Of a stretch of 64,000 nt of DNA, positions 34,214-42,809 are shown one piece after another; within the stretch, counting starts at the first letter, position 1, and each line of letters opens with the position of its first letter. Source of the stretch: Corynebacterium sp. HMSC074A01 (lineage in GTDB: Bacteria > Actinomycetota > Actinomycetes > Mycobacteriales > Mycobacteriaceae); NCBI RefSeq assembly GCF_001831515.1, contig NZ_KV825615.1:79014-143013 (forward strand), read 5' to 3'. The notes beneath the pieces are model-generated. The model saw only the letters and a program-made list of their open reading frames with translations, made no database searches and was not told the DNA's origin. Made by a program: the position numbers and the translations under genes.

Positions 34214-37200
34214 CTACCGGAAGTCACGCGAGCCGCGCGAGAACCACTCGGCCAGCTCGAGCGGCTCGAACTTGTCGGCCACCACGCTGACCGCGCCCGT
34301 CGCGTTTTGCACAATGCCGCGCACGATCAACGCCCGCGCCGTGCGCGCGAGCACCCGCTGCTTCTTCCACAGGCCTGGCGAGACCATCACGTTGAGCAGC
34401 CCCGTCTCGTCCTCCATGCCTAAAAAGGTCAGGCCCTGGGCAGTGTTCGGGCGCTGCCGGTGCGTGACCACCCCGGCGATGCGCACGCGCGTGCCGTCTT
34501 CGACGCGCTTCAAGTCCGCCGCGCGCACAATCCCCGCGGCCTGCAGCTGGTCGCGCAGCGCCTCCATCGGCTGCATCTGCGGGGTCACGCCGGTGGCGGC
34601 GACATCGGCGGCGAGCAGTTCGAAGGCGTTCATCCCCGGCAGCGCAGGCGCGCTGATCGCGGAGAGTCCGGGCAGCATCCCGTCGCGCTCGGTCGCGGCC
34701 ACGCCGGCCTGCCACAGTGCTTGCCTGCGGTCCACGTCGAAGCAGTCCAGCGCCCCGGCGCGCGCCAGGGCCTCGACCTGTTCCACTTTCAAATCCGCCC
34801 GGCGCGACAGGTCCGGGATCCCGCTGAAAGGTTGGGCGGCCTCGATGCGCTCGGCGGCCGCCTCCCCTAAGCCGCGCACCAGGTTGAGACCCACCCGGAT
34901 CGTCTCGTTATCCAGGCAGCGCGCCTGGCACCCGGACTCGTTCACGCTCACCGGCAGCACGCGCACTCCGTGGCGCCGCGCGTCCTGGATCAGCGACTGC
35001 GGTGAATAGAAGCCCATCGGCTGCGCGCGCAGAAGCCCCACGCAGAACTGCGCCGGGTAGTAGCACTTGAACCAGGCGGAGAAGTACACCAGCGAGGCGA
35101 AAGACTGCGAGTGCGACTCCGGGAACCCGTAGGCGGCAAAGGCGACGATCTTGGCCCACAGCTTCTCCGCCACCTCCTCGCCGATCTGGTTGGTCTCCCA
35201 GCAGCCGCGGAAGAAGCGGGCTTTGAGCGCCGCCATCTTCGTCGGCGAGCGCTTCGAACCCATCGCTCGACGCAACGCGTCCGCCTCCCTGCCCGAAAAG
35301 CCCGCGGCATCCACCGCGACCTGCATGAGCTGCTCCTGGAACAGGGGGATGCCGAGTGTTTTGCCCAGCGATTTCTCCAGCACGGGGTGGTCAAACTGCA
35401 CCGGTTCGAGCCCATCGCGCCTGCGCAGGTAGGGGTGGACGGACCCGCCCTGGATCGGCCCGGGGCGGATCAGCGCGACCTCGACGACCAGGTCGAAAAA
35501 CACGCGCGGTTTCAGCCGCGGCAGCGTGCTCAGCTGGGCGCGCGATTCCACCTGGAACACGCCGACGGCATCGGCGCGGCAGAGCATGTCGTACACGCGG
35601 GCGTCGTCAAGCGAAAGCTCCCACAGGCGCACCTCGCGGCCGGTGGTGTCGCGCACGAGGTCGATCATGTGATGCAGCGCCTCGAGCATGCCCAGGCCCA
35701 GCATGTCGAACTTCACCAGCCCGGCCGACGCGCAATCGTCCTTATCCCACTGCACCACCGAGCGGCCGGCCATGCGCGCCCACTCCACGGGCACCACATC
35801 GGCGATCGGGCGGTCACAGATCACCATGCCTCCCGAATGAATACCCAGGTGGCGGGGCTGGCCCTCGAACTGTGCCGCAAGCTTCTCGACGCCACGCGGC
35901 ACCTCCTCAACCCCCTTCGCCCACCCATCCGCCGCCCCCTGGGCGTAGCCTAGCGCGCGGGCTGCGTCGCGCACCGCGCCTTTGCGGCGGTACGTAATCA
36001 CGTTGGCCACCTGCGCGGCGTTGTTGCGCCCATACTTGGCAAAGACGTACTGGATGACCTCCTCGCGCCGGCCCGACTCGATGTCGATGTCAATGTCAGG
36101 CGGGCCCTCCCGGTCCGGGGACAAGAAGCGCTCGAAGAGCAGCCCGGCCGAGATCGGCTCCGCGTTCGTAATACCCAACGCGAAGCAGACCGCCGAGTTC
36201 GCCGCCGAGCCCCTGCCCTGGCAGAGGATGTTTTCGCGGCGGCAGAACTCCACGAAGTCGTGGACGATGAGGAAGTAGCCGGGGAAGTTCAGCTCCTCGA
36301 TCACGTCCAGCTCGTAGCGGATCTGTGCCAGCGCTTGTGTGCGCACGTTTTCGGGCCAGGCGGCGTAGCGCATCTTCGCGCTGGCCAGGGTGAGCGCGCG
36401 CAGGTGCTCCATCTCGCTGCGCCCATCCGGGGTGGCAAAGCGCGGCAGCTCCGGGGCGACCAGGTTGAGCGTGAACGCGCACGCTCGAGCAAGCTCGAGC
36501 GTGTAGGCCAATTTCGACTCGCAGCCGGGGAGCATGCGGAGGAGCTGTTCGCCGGAGCGCAGCCAGTTCGCGCCCATCGGGTGCAGGTGCCCGTTCGCTT
36601 GCGCCAGCGAGTCGCGCCTGGCCAGCGCGCGCTTGGCCTGGGCGAGGCGTGCATCTTCCCGGGTCGCCGCACCCGGGGCAGCGGTGACGATGGCGGGTAA
36701 GTGCTCGTAGCGGTCCAACAGTTCGTGGCGCTCCGCGTCCTGCGGGGTCATGGAGACCTCGTACTCGCGCACGACGTTTTCAAGGCCGAAGGCGTCGACA
36801 AGGCGGTCGACTGCACCTTTTTCTTCCGCCCACTGCCAGCCGGCCAGCGCGACACACGTGCCGCCGAGTGCTTCCCCAATCAGCTCCAGCGGCGGGTAGG
36901 CCACCTTGTCCTTTTCCCGCGTGGCCATGTGCGCATCCGCCATCAGGTGAGACAGTCGCTTGTACCCTTCCGGCCCACGCGCGATCACGGGCAGGACGCG
37001 GTCGTCCAAGGTCAGCTCCGCGCCGAACACGGTGGCGATGCCGGCAGTTGCTGCAGCCTCGGCGAACTTCACCGCGCCGTAGAAGCCGTCCCGATCCAGC
37101 AGCGCGAGCGCGCCAATGCCCAGCTCGGCAGCTCGGGCCACCATCTCCTCCGGCTCGCTCGCACCCGAGAGGAAGTTGTAGGCGCTTACGCCGTGCAGCT

Positions 37201-37351
37201 CGGCGAAGAGAACGCGCGGTGCGCCTAGCGCGCACTGTGGCTTCTGGGTAGGCGCGGTATGCTGCACCGGCACGGGTGCAGCCGTCTCCTTACCGGAGAG
37301 GATCCGCTCCAGCTTGGACCACGAAAGTGGCGCGCCCCCATTGAATCGCAT
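34214..37351 (-). CDS. dnaE2: Error-prone DNA polymerase III alpha subunit (ImuC/DnaE2)
   Basis: Catalytic subunit of the damage-inducible mutasome, copying past lesions with ImuA' and ImuB. The 1045-residue protein begins its PHP domain with AELHGVSAYNFLSGAS, has the polymerase aspartates in PDIDIDIESGRR, and ends with the DnaE2-type GSRDFR after an OB-fold (VRIAGVVTHRQRP). Its length is that of DnaE2, about 130 residues shorter than DnaE1. TAAGAT lies seven bases before the ATG. The partner imuA'-imuB operon is about 7 kb away. No convincing LexA box was found at the promoter. Confidence 0.95.
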   Translation of the reverse strand: MRFNGGAPLSWSKLERILSGKETAAPVPVQHTAPTQKPQCALGAPRVLFAELHGVSAYNFLSGASEPEEMVARAAELGIGALALLDRDGFYGAVKFAEAAATAGIATVFGAELTLDDRVLPVIARGPEGYKRLSHLMADAHMATREKDKVAYPPLELIGEALGGTCVALAGWQWAEEKGAVDRLVDAFGLENVVREYEVSMTPQDAERHELLDRYEHLPAIVTAAPGAATREDARLAQAKRALARRDSLAQANGHLHPMGANWLRSGEQLLRMLPGCESKLAYTLELARACAFTLNLVAPELPRFATPDGRSEMEHLRALTLASAKMRYAAWPENVRTQALAQIRYELDVIEELNFPGYFLIVHDFVEFCRRENILCQGRGSAANSAVCFALGITNAEPISAGLLFERFLSPDREGPPDIDIDIESGRREEVIQYVFAKYGRNNAAQVANVITYRRKGAVRDAARALGYAQGAADGWAKGVEEVPRGVEKLAAQFEGQPRHLGIHSGGMVICDRPIADVVPVEWARMAGRSVVQWDKDDCASAGLVKFDMLGLGMLEALHHMIDLVRDTTGREVRLWELSLDDARVYDMLCRADAVGVFQVESRAQLSTLPRLKPRVFFDLVVEVALIRPGPIQGGSVHPYLRRRDGLEPVQFDHPVLEKSLGKTLGIPLFQEQLMQVAVDAAGFSGREADALRRAMGSKRSPTKMAALKARFFRGCWETNQIGEEVAEKLWAKIVAFAAYGFPESHSQSFASLVYFSAWFKCYYPAQFCVGLLRAQPMGFYSPQSLIQDARRHGVRVLPVSVNESGCQARCLDNETIRVGLNLVRGLGEAAAERIEAAQPFSGIPDLSRRADLKVEQVEALARAGALDCFDVDRRQALWQAGVAATERDGMLPGLSAISAPALPGMNAFELLAADVAATGVTPQMQPMEALRDQLQAAGIVRAADLKRVEDGTRVRIAGVVTHRQRPNTAQGLTFLGMEDETGLLNVMVSPGLWKKQRVLARTARALIVRGIVQNATGAVSVVADKFEPLELAEWFSRGSRDFR

Positions 37352-37358
37352 GTTCGAA

Positions 37359-37364
37359 ATCTTA
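37359..37364 (-). promoter_or_regulatory. -10 box of dnaE2 (leaderless)
   Basis: TAAGAT on the minus strand, seven bases before ATG 37351. Confidence 0.5.
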
Positions 37365-37384
37365 GCGCGCCCCGAACGTACGTG

Positions 37385-37942
37385 CTATTTACCCCAGGGG
37401 GTGACGTACTCGTTAGGCTCCCACCCCTCGGCTGCGGCAAGGAGCTCAGCCGCCTGCGCACCATCGAGTTCCTCGCGAATGATGTCCGCATGTCCCGCAT
37501 GCCGCGCAAATTCTTCCACGTAGTGCACATAGAGGTAGCGCAGCTTCGCCGGACGCGCCTCATCCATGCCGTACCAAGGGAAGGGGCCGACAGGCAGCTC
37601 CGCTTCCACGTCGCCGCCACGACTCATCTCCATAAATTCAGTGCGCACCGCATCAAAACGTTCCAGCAACGCCTCCAGCGTCTCCCCCTCGGCTGGCACA
37701 AAGCTCGAGGCAAAATCAGCAGCCTCATTTTTGTACTCTTCGTTGCCGGCTCGAAAAAGCGACTGCGCCATCACAAACGTGACGTGCTTGAGAATGCCGC
37801 TGATGCTCAGACCGCTACGCAGGGGCGTGCGGCGCGCAGCAGCGTCGTCAAGCCCAAAGGCGCTGGCACGGACCGCATCAAGTTGCACGTCGAGGTAGTT
37901 GCACAGCGTATCCAACTCATTGTCCTTGCATGGGAAGTACAT
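37385..37942 (-). CDS. DinB-like/DUF664 four-helix protein
   Basis: A 185-residue putative metal-binding four-helix bundle of the DinB superfamily (DUF664). Expected histidines occur in ILKHVTF near residue 52 and YVHYVEEFARHAGHAD near 140-150, the positions of the metal triad. Some relatives are mycothiol- or bacillithiol-dependent transferases; a catalytic role here is unproven. Preceded by AAAGGA and transcribed divergently from a WYL regulator that probably controls it. Confidence 0.85.
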   Translation of the reverse strand: MYFPCKDNELDTLCNYLDVQLDAVRASAFGLDDAAARRTPLRSGLSISGILKHVTFVMAQSLFRAGNEEYKNEAADFASSFVPAEGETLEALLERFDAVRTEFMEMSRGGDVEAELPVGPFPWYGMDEARPAKLRYLYVHYVEEFARHAGHADIIREELDGAQAAELLAAAEGWEPNEYVTPWGK

Positions 37943-37975
37943 CAGGATTCCTTTCTGTCGAACGATGACACCGCT

Positions 37976-37985
37976 ACCCTAGAGT
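37976..37985. promoter_or_regulatory. Overlapping divergent -10 boxes of the DUF664 and WYL genes
   Basis: ACCCTAGAGT holds TAGGGT on the minus strand and TAGAGT on the plus strand, sharing TA within CTAG, the same geometry as folD/trmL. Confidence 0.5.
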
Positions 37986-37989
37986 GCTT

Positions 37990-38010
37990 TCCGGACAGTT
38001 TTTGTCCGGA
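37990..38010. promoter_or_regulatory. Palindromic operator, probably of the WYL regulator
   Basis: TCCGGACA-N5-TGTCCGGA, a perfect 8-bp inverted repeat. It begins at the expected transcription start of the WYL gene and is a few bases from the divergent promoter, placed to repress both. Confidence 0.65.
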
Positions 38011-38030
38011 GCGTGAAGCACAATAGAGCA

Positions 38031-39083
38031 ATGGCGGATACAACACAGCGAGTCCTCCAGCTCCTCGGACTCTTGCAAGCGCGCACCACCTGGCAGGCAC
38101 ACAAGCTCGCAGCGGAACTCGGCGTCACGGAACGCACGATTCGCAGAGACATCACCCGTTTGCGAGACCTCGGTTATCCAGTCCATTCGAGCCGCGGCCT
38201 CGACGGCGGCTATCAGCTCGGCGCAGGTCGACATCTGCCGCCACTGCTACTCGACGATTCCGAGGCCATCGCGCTCGTCGCCAGCCTGCGCATGAAAGCA
38301 CTTTCCGGCACCGACGAATTTGGCGAGGCCGCACTCCGCGCCCTTGCCAAGCTCGACCACGTCATGCCGCCGCGGCTGCGAGCCATCACACATACCCTCG
38401 AAGAGGCCTCGGCCTCGCTCCATCACGAGTATTCCGCCGCGCAACAACGAACAAGCGATCTCAAGCTACTCCAGCAGCTCACCAACGCGCTCCGGGATCG
38501 CGTACTGGTGCGCTTTACGTACCACAAGCCGTCGGCCAACCCGACGGAGCGCGAGGTTGAGCCAACCAAGCTCTTGACCCAGGGAGAGTACTGGTACCTC
38601 CAAGCATTCGACAGAGGCCGCAACGATTGGCGCACGTTCCGGCTTGACCGAATCACCAACCTCCACGTCACCACCTGGACGTTTACCCCTCGCGCAGCCC
38701 CACCCCCAGCCTTAAGCGTCGATATCGCACAAAGATTCCGCTGTGCGGCTCGCGTCCAGCTCGCAGCAGCACCGGAAGAGGTCGCCGCCCGTATCCCCTC
38801 CGCGTACCGCTCGGAGATAGAAGCTACCGATCACGGTTCGCGCTTCGTCACCGGTGCGCCGAACTGGGACGATCTTGCATGGCATTTGCTCTGGGTATGT
38901 CGCGATTTAGACACTCACCTACTTCTGGACGCCAGCCCCGAAGCAGACAATCTGCGCGACGCGCTGCGCCGCATTGCAGCAGACGCGCACGATGCCGAAG
39001 TAAACACTGCTCACGCAGGGACGCACGACCCCAATTCCAAAGCAGGGATAGACAGCTTGGTAAACAATATCCCGCAAAAATAG
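38031..39083 (+). CDS. WYL-domain transcriptional regulator
   Basis: A 350-residue DNA-binding regulator: N-terminal HTH_11 winged helix (TTWQAHKLAAELGVTERTIRRDITRLRDLGYPV), central WYL sensor domain (LLTQGEYWYLQAFDRGRNDWRTFRLDRI, the W-Y-L residues visible) and a WCX extension. Proteins of this class sense ligands or nucleic acid and repress a neighbouring gene. The ATG at 38031 lies 20 bases after a perfect palindrome, suggesting autoregulation and control of the DUF664 gene. Confidence 0.9.
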   Translation: MADTTQRVLQLLGLLQARTTWQAHKLAAELGVTERTIRRDITRLRDLGYPVHSSRGLDGGYQLGAGRHLPPLLLDDSEAIALVASLRMKALSGTDEFGEAALRALAKLDHVMPPRLRAITHTLEEASASLHHEYSAAQQRTSDLKLLQQLTNALRDRVLVRFTYHKPSANPTEREVEPTKLLTQGEYWYLQAFDRGRNDWRTFRLDRITNLHVTTWTFTPRAAPPPALSVDIAQRFRCAARVQLAAAPEEVAARIPSAYRSEIEATDHGSRFVTGAPNWDDLAWHLLWVCRDLDTHLLLDASPEADNLRDALRRIAADAHDAEVNTAHAGTHDPNSKAGIDSLVNNIPQK

Positions 39084-39096
39084 ACTAAGCGGTACA
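39081..39096. promoter_or_regulatory. Candidate McbR box upstream of metQ1
   Basis: TAGACTAAGCGGTACA matches eight of ten defined positions of TAGAC-N6-GTCTA. It overlaps the WYL stop codon and lies eight bases before the -10 box TAGGTT (39105-39110) of the metQ operon. Confidence 0.5.
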
Positions 39097-39104
39097 TCAG
39101 GTGC

Positions 39105-39110
39105 TAGGTT
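39105..39110 (+). promoter_or_regulatory. -10 box of the metQ-metQ-metN-metI operon
   Basis: TAGGTT, about 44 bases before the metQ1 ATG, leaving a leader that contains AAAAGGAG. Confidence 0.45.
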
Positions 39111-39153
39111 TTTACCCGTCAAAGGTTCCCTAAAAGTCTTAAAAGGAGACTCC

Positions 39154-40047
39154 ATGCGTATCTCGCGCACCATCGCCACGATCGCGGCCTCCGCTCTCGC
39201 AGCCACCAGCCTCGTCGCCTGCTCCACCGAGTCGGACGACGCCACCAACAACGAGGCCGGCGGCGACGAGAACGTCACCGTCAAGATCGGCACCACCGAC
39301 GCCGACCAGAAGGCCTGGTCCGTCTTCTCCGACCTGGCCGCGGAAGAGGGCATCGACCTGGACATCGTCCAGTTCTCCGACTACGCCCCGGTCAACGAGG
39401 CCCTCGCACAGGGCGAGCTGGACCTGAACAAGTTCCAGCACATCCTCTACCTGGCGTCCTACAACGCGGACTCCGGCAATGACCTGCAGATCGTCGGCTC
39501 CTCCGAGATCTACCCGCTGGCCCTGTTCTGGAAGGACCACGACTCCCTCGACGGCATCGAGGGCGAAGAGATCGCCATCCCGAACGACGACACCAACCAG
39601 GGCCGCGCCATCAACGTGCTGGTCCAGGCTGGCCTGCTCAAGCTGAAGGACGGCGCAGACGAGCTCGCCCCGGCTCCGGTGGACATCGACGCTGAGGCGT
39701 CCAAGGTCTCCGTCGTGCCGGTGGATGCCTCCCAGACCCCGTCGGCATACGGCGAGGGCCGCCCGGCGATCATCAACAACTCCTGGCTGGACCGCGCTGG
39801 CATCGAGCCGGGCGACGCGATCTTCCAGGACGATCCGGGCTCCGAGCAGGGCGAGCCCTACATCAACGTCTTCGCCGCTCGCGCCGAGGACAAGGACAAC
39901 CCGACCTACACCAAGCTGGTTGAGCTGTGGCACGACCCGGCCGTGACCGAGGCCGTCCAGGAGGACTCCCGCGGCACCGCCGTCGAGGTCACCCGCCAGG
40001 CCGACGAGCTCAACGACATTCTGCAGCGCCTGCAGGAGCAGAAGTAA
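39154..40047 (+). CDS. metQ: Methionine-binding lipoprotein (first MetQ paralogue)
   Basis: Extracellular NlpA-family binding protein of 297 residues, lipid-anchored at Cys23 (TSLVAC), delivering methionine or a related amino acid to MetNI. Typical stretches: VKIGTTDAD, QGELDLNKFQHILYL, IPNDDTNQGRAINVLVQAGLL, and INNSWLDRAG. The ribosome site is AAAAGGAG. First gene of a four-gene operon and a close paralogue of the following gene. Confidence 0.93.
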   Translation: MRISRTIATIAASALAATSLVACSTESDDATNNEAGGDENVTVKIGTTDADQKAWSVFSDLAAEEGIDLDIVQFSDYAPVNEALAQGELDLNKFQHILYLASYNADSGNDLQIVGSSEIYPLALFWKDHDSLDGIEGEEIAIPNDDTNQGRAINVLVQAGLLKLKDGADELAPAPVDIDAEASKVSVVPVDASQTPSAYGEGRPAIINNSWLDRAGIEPGDAIFQDDPGSEQGEPYINVFAARAEDKDNPTYTKLVELWHDPAVTEAVQEDSRGTAVEVTRQADELNDILQRLQEQK

Positions 40048-40079
40048 CCCCCGCCCCTTTAAGCGAAGGAATCAACCAC

Positions 40080-40970
40080 ATGCGCTTCAACCGTATCCTT
40101 GCCGCGGCAGCGGCCTCCGTTGTCGCCACGACCAGCCTCGTGGCCTGCTCCTCCGATTCCGCCTCTGAGGCGGGCGGTGCCGACGGCGAGGCCGTCACCG
40201 TGAAGATCGGCACCACGGATGCTGACATGCTGGCCTGGACCGCCTTCGAGGACGAAGCTGAAAAGCTCGGCATCGACCTCGACATCGTCCGCTTCTCCGA
40301 GTACCCGCAGGTCAACCCGGCGCACGTCGAGGGCCAGATGGAGGTGTCGAAGTTCCAGACCATCAACTACCAGGCACAGTACAACGCTGACTCCGGCGAG
40401 GATCTGCGCATCATCGGTTCCGGCGAAATCAACGTGCTGGGCCTGTACTGGAAGGACCACGACTCCCTCGACGGTATCGAGGGCCAGGAAGTGGCCATCC
40501 CGAACGACCCGTCCAACCAGGGTCGCGCCATCAACGTGCTGGTCCAGGCTGGCCTGCTCGAACTGAAGGAGGGCACGCCGAAGCTCACGCCGACCCCAGT
40601 CGACATCGACGAGGCTGCCTCCAAGGTCAAGGTCGTCGCAGTCGACGCCTCCCAGACGCCGAACGCGTACAACGAGGGCCGCCCGGCCGTGATCAACAAC
40701 AACTGGCTGCAGCGCGGCGGCATCGACCCGGCATCCTCTGTGGCCGCCGACGACCCGAACTCGGAGCTCGCGGAGCCCTACATCAACGTCTTCACCGTCA
40801 AGGCCGAGGACGTAGACAACGAGACCTACGCCAAGCTCGTTGACGCGTGGCAGTCCGACGCGGTGACCGAGGCCCTCAACGAGGACTCCAACGGCACCGC
40901 CGTGCAGGTCAAGCGCTCCCCGGAGGAGCTGAACAAGATCCTCGATGAGCTTGTGGAGGAGTACAAGTAA
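40080..40970 (+). CDS. metQ: Methionine-binding lipoprotein (second MetQ paralogue)
   Basis: A 296-residue NlpA-family lipoprotein (Cys23, TSLVAC), clearly a tandem duplicate of the previous gene: long shared stretches include VKIGTTDAD, KDHDSLDGIEG and NQGRAINVLVQAGLL. Differences cluster in the ligand region: LNKFQHILYLASYNADSG becomes VSKFQTINYQAQYNADSG, suggesting altered specificity. AAGGA precedes the ATG, and the stop codon overlaps the metN start (TAATG). Confidence 0.93.
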   Translation: MRFNRILAAAAASVVATTSLVACSSDSASEAGGADGEAVTVKIGTTDADMLAWTAFEDEAEKLGIDLDIVRFSEYPQVNPAHVEGQMEVSKFQTINYQAQYNADSGEDLRIIGSGEINVLGLYWKDHDSLDGIEGQEVAIPNDPSNQGRAINVLVQAGLLELKEGTPKLTPTPVDIDEAASKVKVVAVDASQTPNAYNEGRPAVINNNWLQRGGIDPASSVAADDPNSELAEPYINVFTVKAEDVDNETYAKLVDAWQSDAVTEALNEDSNGTAVQVKRSPEELNKILDELVEEYK

Positions 40971-42001
40971 TGCCAGCTACCGGCACCCGGATCGAGTTCC
41001 GGGACGTATCCAAGGTTTTCAAATCCGGCAACCGCGAAGTCACCGCCGTCGATGGCGTCACGCTCACCGTTGAGCCGGGCGAGATCCTCGGCGTCATCGG
41101 CTACTCGGGTGCCGGTAAATCCACGCTGGTCCGCTTGATCAACGGCCTCGACGCCCCCACGGGCGGGCAGTTGCTTCTCGACGGCACCGACGTCGTCGGC
41201 AAGTCCGAACGCCAATTGCGCAGCATCCGCCGCAACGTCGGCATGATCTTCCAGCAGTTCAACCTCTTCAATTCGCGTACTGCCGCTGGCAATATTGAGT
41301 ACCCATTGAAGCTCGCGGGCGTCGAGAAGCAAGAGCGCGCACGTCGCGTCGAGGAACTGCTCGACTTCGTGGGCCTGGCCGAGCGCGGCAAGAACTACCC
41401 CGAGCAGCTCTCGGGCGGGCAGAAGCAGCGCGTCGGCATCGCACGCGCCCTGGCCACCAACCCCTCGCTGCTGCTTGCCGACGAGGCGACCTCCGCGCTC
41501 GACCCCGAGACCACCCAAGAGGTGCTCGAGGTGCTGCGGCGCGTCAACGAAGAGCTCGGCATCACGATCGTGGTCATCACCCACGAAATGGACGTCATCC
41601 GCTCCATCGCCGACAAGGTCGCCGTCATGGAGGCCGGCAAAGTAGTCGAATACGGCAGCGTCTACCAGGTCTTCTCCGACCCGCAGACCGCCGTGGCCCA
41701 GCGCTTCGTCTCCACGAGCCTGCGCAACACCCCCAACGAGGTCGAGGCACAAGAGCTTCTCGACGCCGCACCCGGCCGCCTCTTCACCGTCGACCTCTCC
41801 GAGGACTCCGGTTTCTTCGGGGCCGCATCCAAGGCCCGCGAGGCCGGCGTGAGCATCCAGCCGGTCCACGCCGGCATCGCCACCCTGCAGTCGCACTCGT
41901 TCGGCAAGATGACCGTGCGGCTCAACGGCAACGACGAAGCCATCAACGAGTTCCTCCACACCCTGCAGTCCACCACCGACATTGAGGAGATCACCCGATG
42001 A
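40970..42001 (+). CDS. metN: Methionine ABC importer ATPase
   Basis: A 343-residue ATPase with Walker A GYSGAGKST (44-52), signature LSGGQKQR, Walker B LLLADEATSALD and switch His in ITHEMD. The last ~80 residues form a NIL/ACT-like domain, which in MetN binds methionine and shuts the transporter (transinhibition). Start overlaps the upstream stop (TAATG), and its end overlaps metI (ATGA). Confidence 0.96.
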   Translation: MPATGTRIEFRDVSKVFKSGNREVTAVDGVTLTVEPGEILGVIGYSGAGKSTLVRLINGLDAPTGGQLLLDGTDVVGKSERQLRSIRRNVGMIFQQFNLFNSRTAAGNIEYPLKLAGVEKQERARRVEELLDFVGLAERGKNYPEQLSGGQKQRVGIARALATNPSLLLADEATSALDPETTQEVLEVLRRVNEELGITIVVITHEMDVIRSIADKVAVMEAGKVVEYGSVYQVFSDPQTAVAQRFVSTSLRNTPNEVEAQELLDAAPGRLFTVDLSEDSGFFGAASKAREAGVSIQPVHAGIATLQSHSFGKMTVRLNGNDEAINEFLHTLQSTTDIEEITR

Positions 42002-42678
42002 ACGAAATGATCCTCGCCGAGCCCAACTGGGACCGCCTCGGCCCCACCTTTGTCGAATCCATCGGCGACACGCTGTGGATGGTGGGCATCACCATGGTCG
42101 TCGGCGGCATCTTCGGCCTGCTGCTCGGCATCTTCCTCTACACCACCCGGCCCGGCGGCATCCTGCAGAGCTCCCCGGTGTACTGGATCATCAACATCGC
42201 CGTGAACTTCTTTAGGCCGATCCCGTTCATCATCATGATCGCCATGCTCTACCCCATCACGCTGTCCGTGGTGGGCACGACGATCGGCCGCGGCGCCGCC
42301 ACCTTCGTCATGTGCTTCTCCGCCACGTTTACCGTGGCCCGCATCGTGGAACAGAACCTGGTGGCGATCGACCCGGGCGTGATCGAGGCGGCCCGCTCCA
42401 TGGGCGCAGGCCCGTGGAAAATCATCACCTCGGTCATCCTGCCGGAGGCGCTCGGCCCCTTGATCCTGGGCTACACCTTCATCTTCATCGCCGTGATCGA
42501 CATGTCCGCGATGGCCGGCTACATCGGCGGCGGCGGTCTTGGTGACTTCGCCATCGTCTACGGCTACCGCCAGTTCGAGCCGCAAGTGACCTGGGCGGCC
42601 GTGATCGTCATCGTGCTCATCGTCCAGCTCGCGCAGCTGCTGGGCAACGTGCTGTCGAAGAAGGTCATGCGCCGGTAG
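41998..42678 (+). CDS. metI: Methionine ABC importer permease
   Basis: A 226-residue inner-membrane permease with five predicted helices and the EAA loop IEAARSMGAGPWKIITSVILPEA that docks to MetN. ATG overlaps the metN stop. After it comes a long hairpin-forming sequence (42694-42768) with no clear T tract. Confidence 0.95.
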   Translation: MNEMILAEPNWDRLGPTFVESIGDTLWMVGITMVVGGIFGLLLGIFLYTTRPGGILQSSPVYWIINIAVNFFRPIPFIIMIAMLYPITLSVVGTTIGRGAATFVMCFSATFTVARIVEQNLVAIDPGVIEAARSMGAGPWKIITSVILPEALGPLILGYTFIFIAVIDMSAMAGYIGGGGLGDFAIVYGYRQFEPQVTWAAVIVIVLIVQLAQLLGNVLSKKVMRR

Positions 42679-42693
42679 GTGTCCGCCGGGCCC

Positions 42694-42768
42694 CGTAAAC
42701 AGCGCAAGTTGCAGCTCGTTTATCGCCGATTTTCGGGGATAAACGCTGTCCAACTTGCGCTGTCTACG
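42694..42768. repeat. Long interrupted palindrome between metI and the HAD gene
   Basis: Outer arms 42694-42711 and 42751-42768 pair with one mismatch (ACAGCGCAAGTTG with CAACTTGCGCTGT), inner arms CGTTTATC (42717-42724) and GATAAACG (42738-42745) pair perfectly, and the tip holds CCGA/TCGG. About 75 bases fold into one hairpin with a small internal loop. It lacks the T run of an ordinary terminator; it may be a mobile palindromic element or a strong terminator of another kind. Confidence 0.75.
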
Positions 42769-42796
42769 TTTCCCGAAGCCCGTTTCGCACACCCCG

Positions 42797-42802
42797 TAGA
42801 CT
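42797..42802 (+). promoter_or_regulatory. -10 box of the HAD gene (leaderless)
   Basis: TAGACT, seven bases before ATG 42810. Confidence 0.6.
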
Positions 42803-42809
42803 GACCAGT

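Noticed and set aside
37334..37358. TCGAAC near the dnaE2 start as a LexA box
   Set aside because: Only one half-site is good; the other half matches three of six positions.
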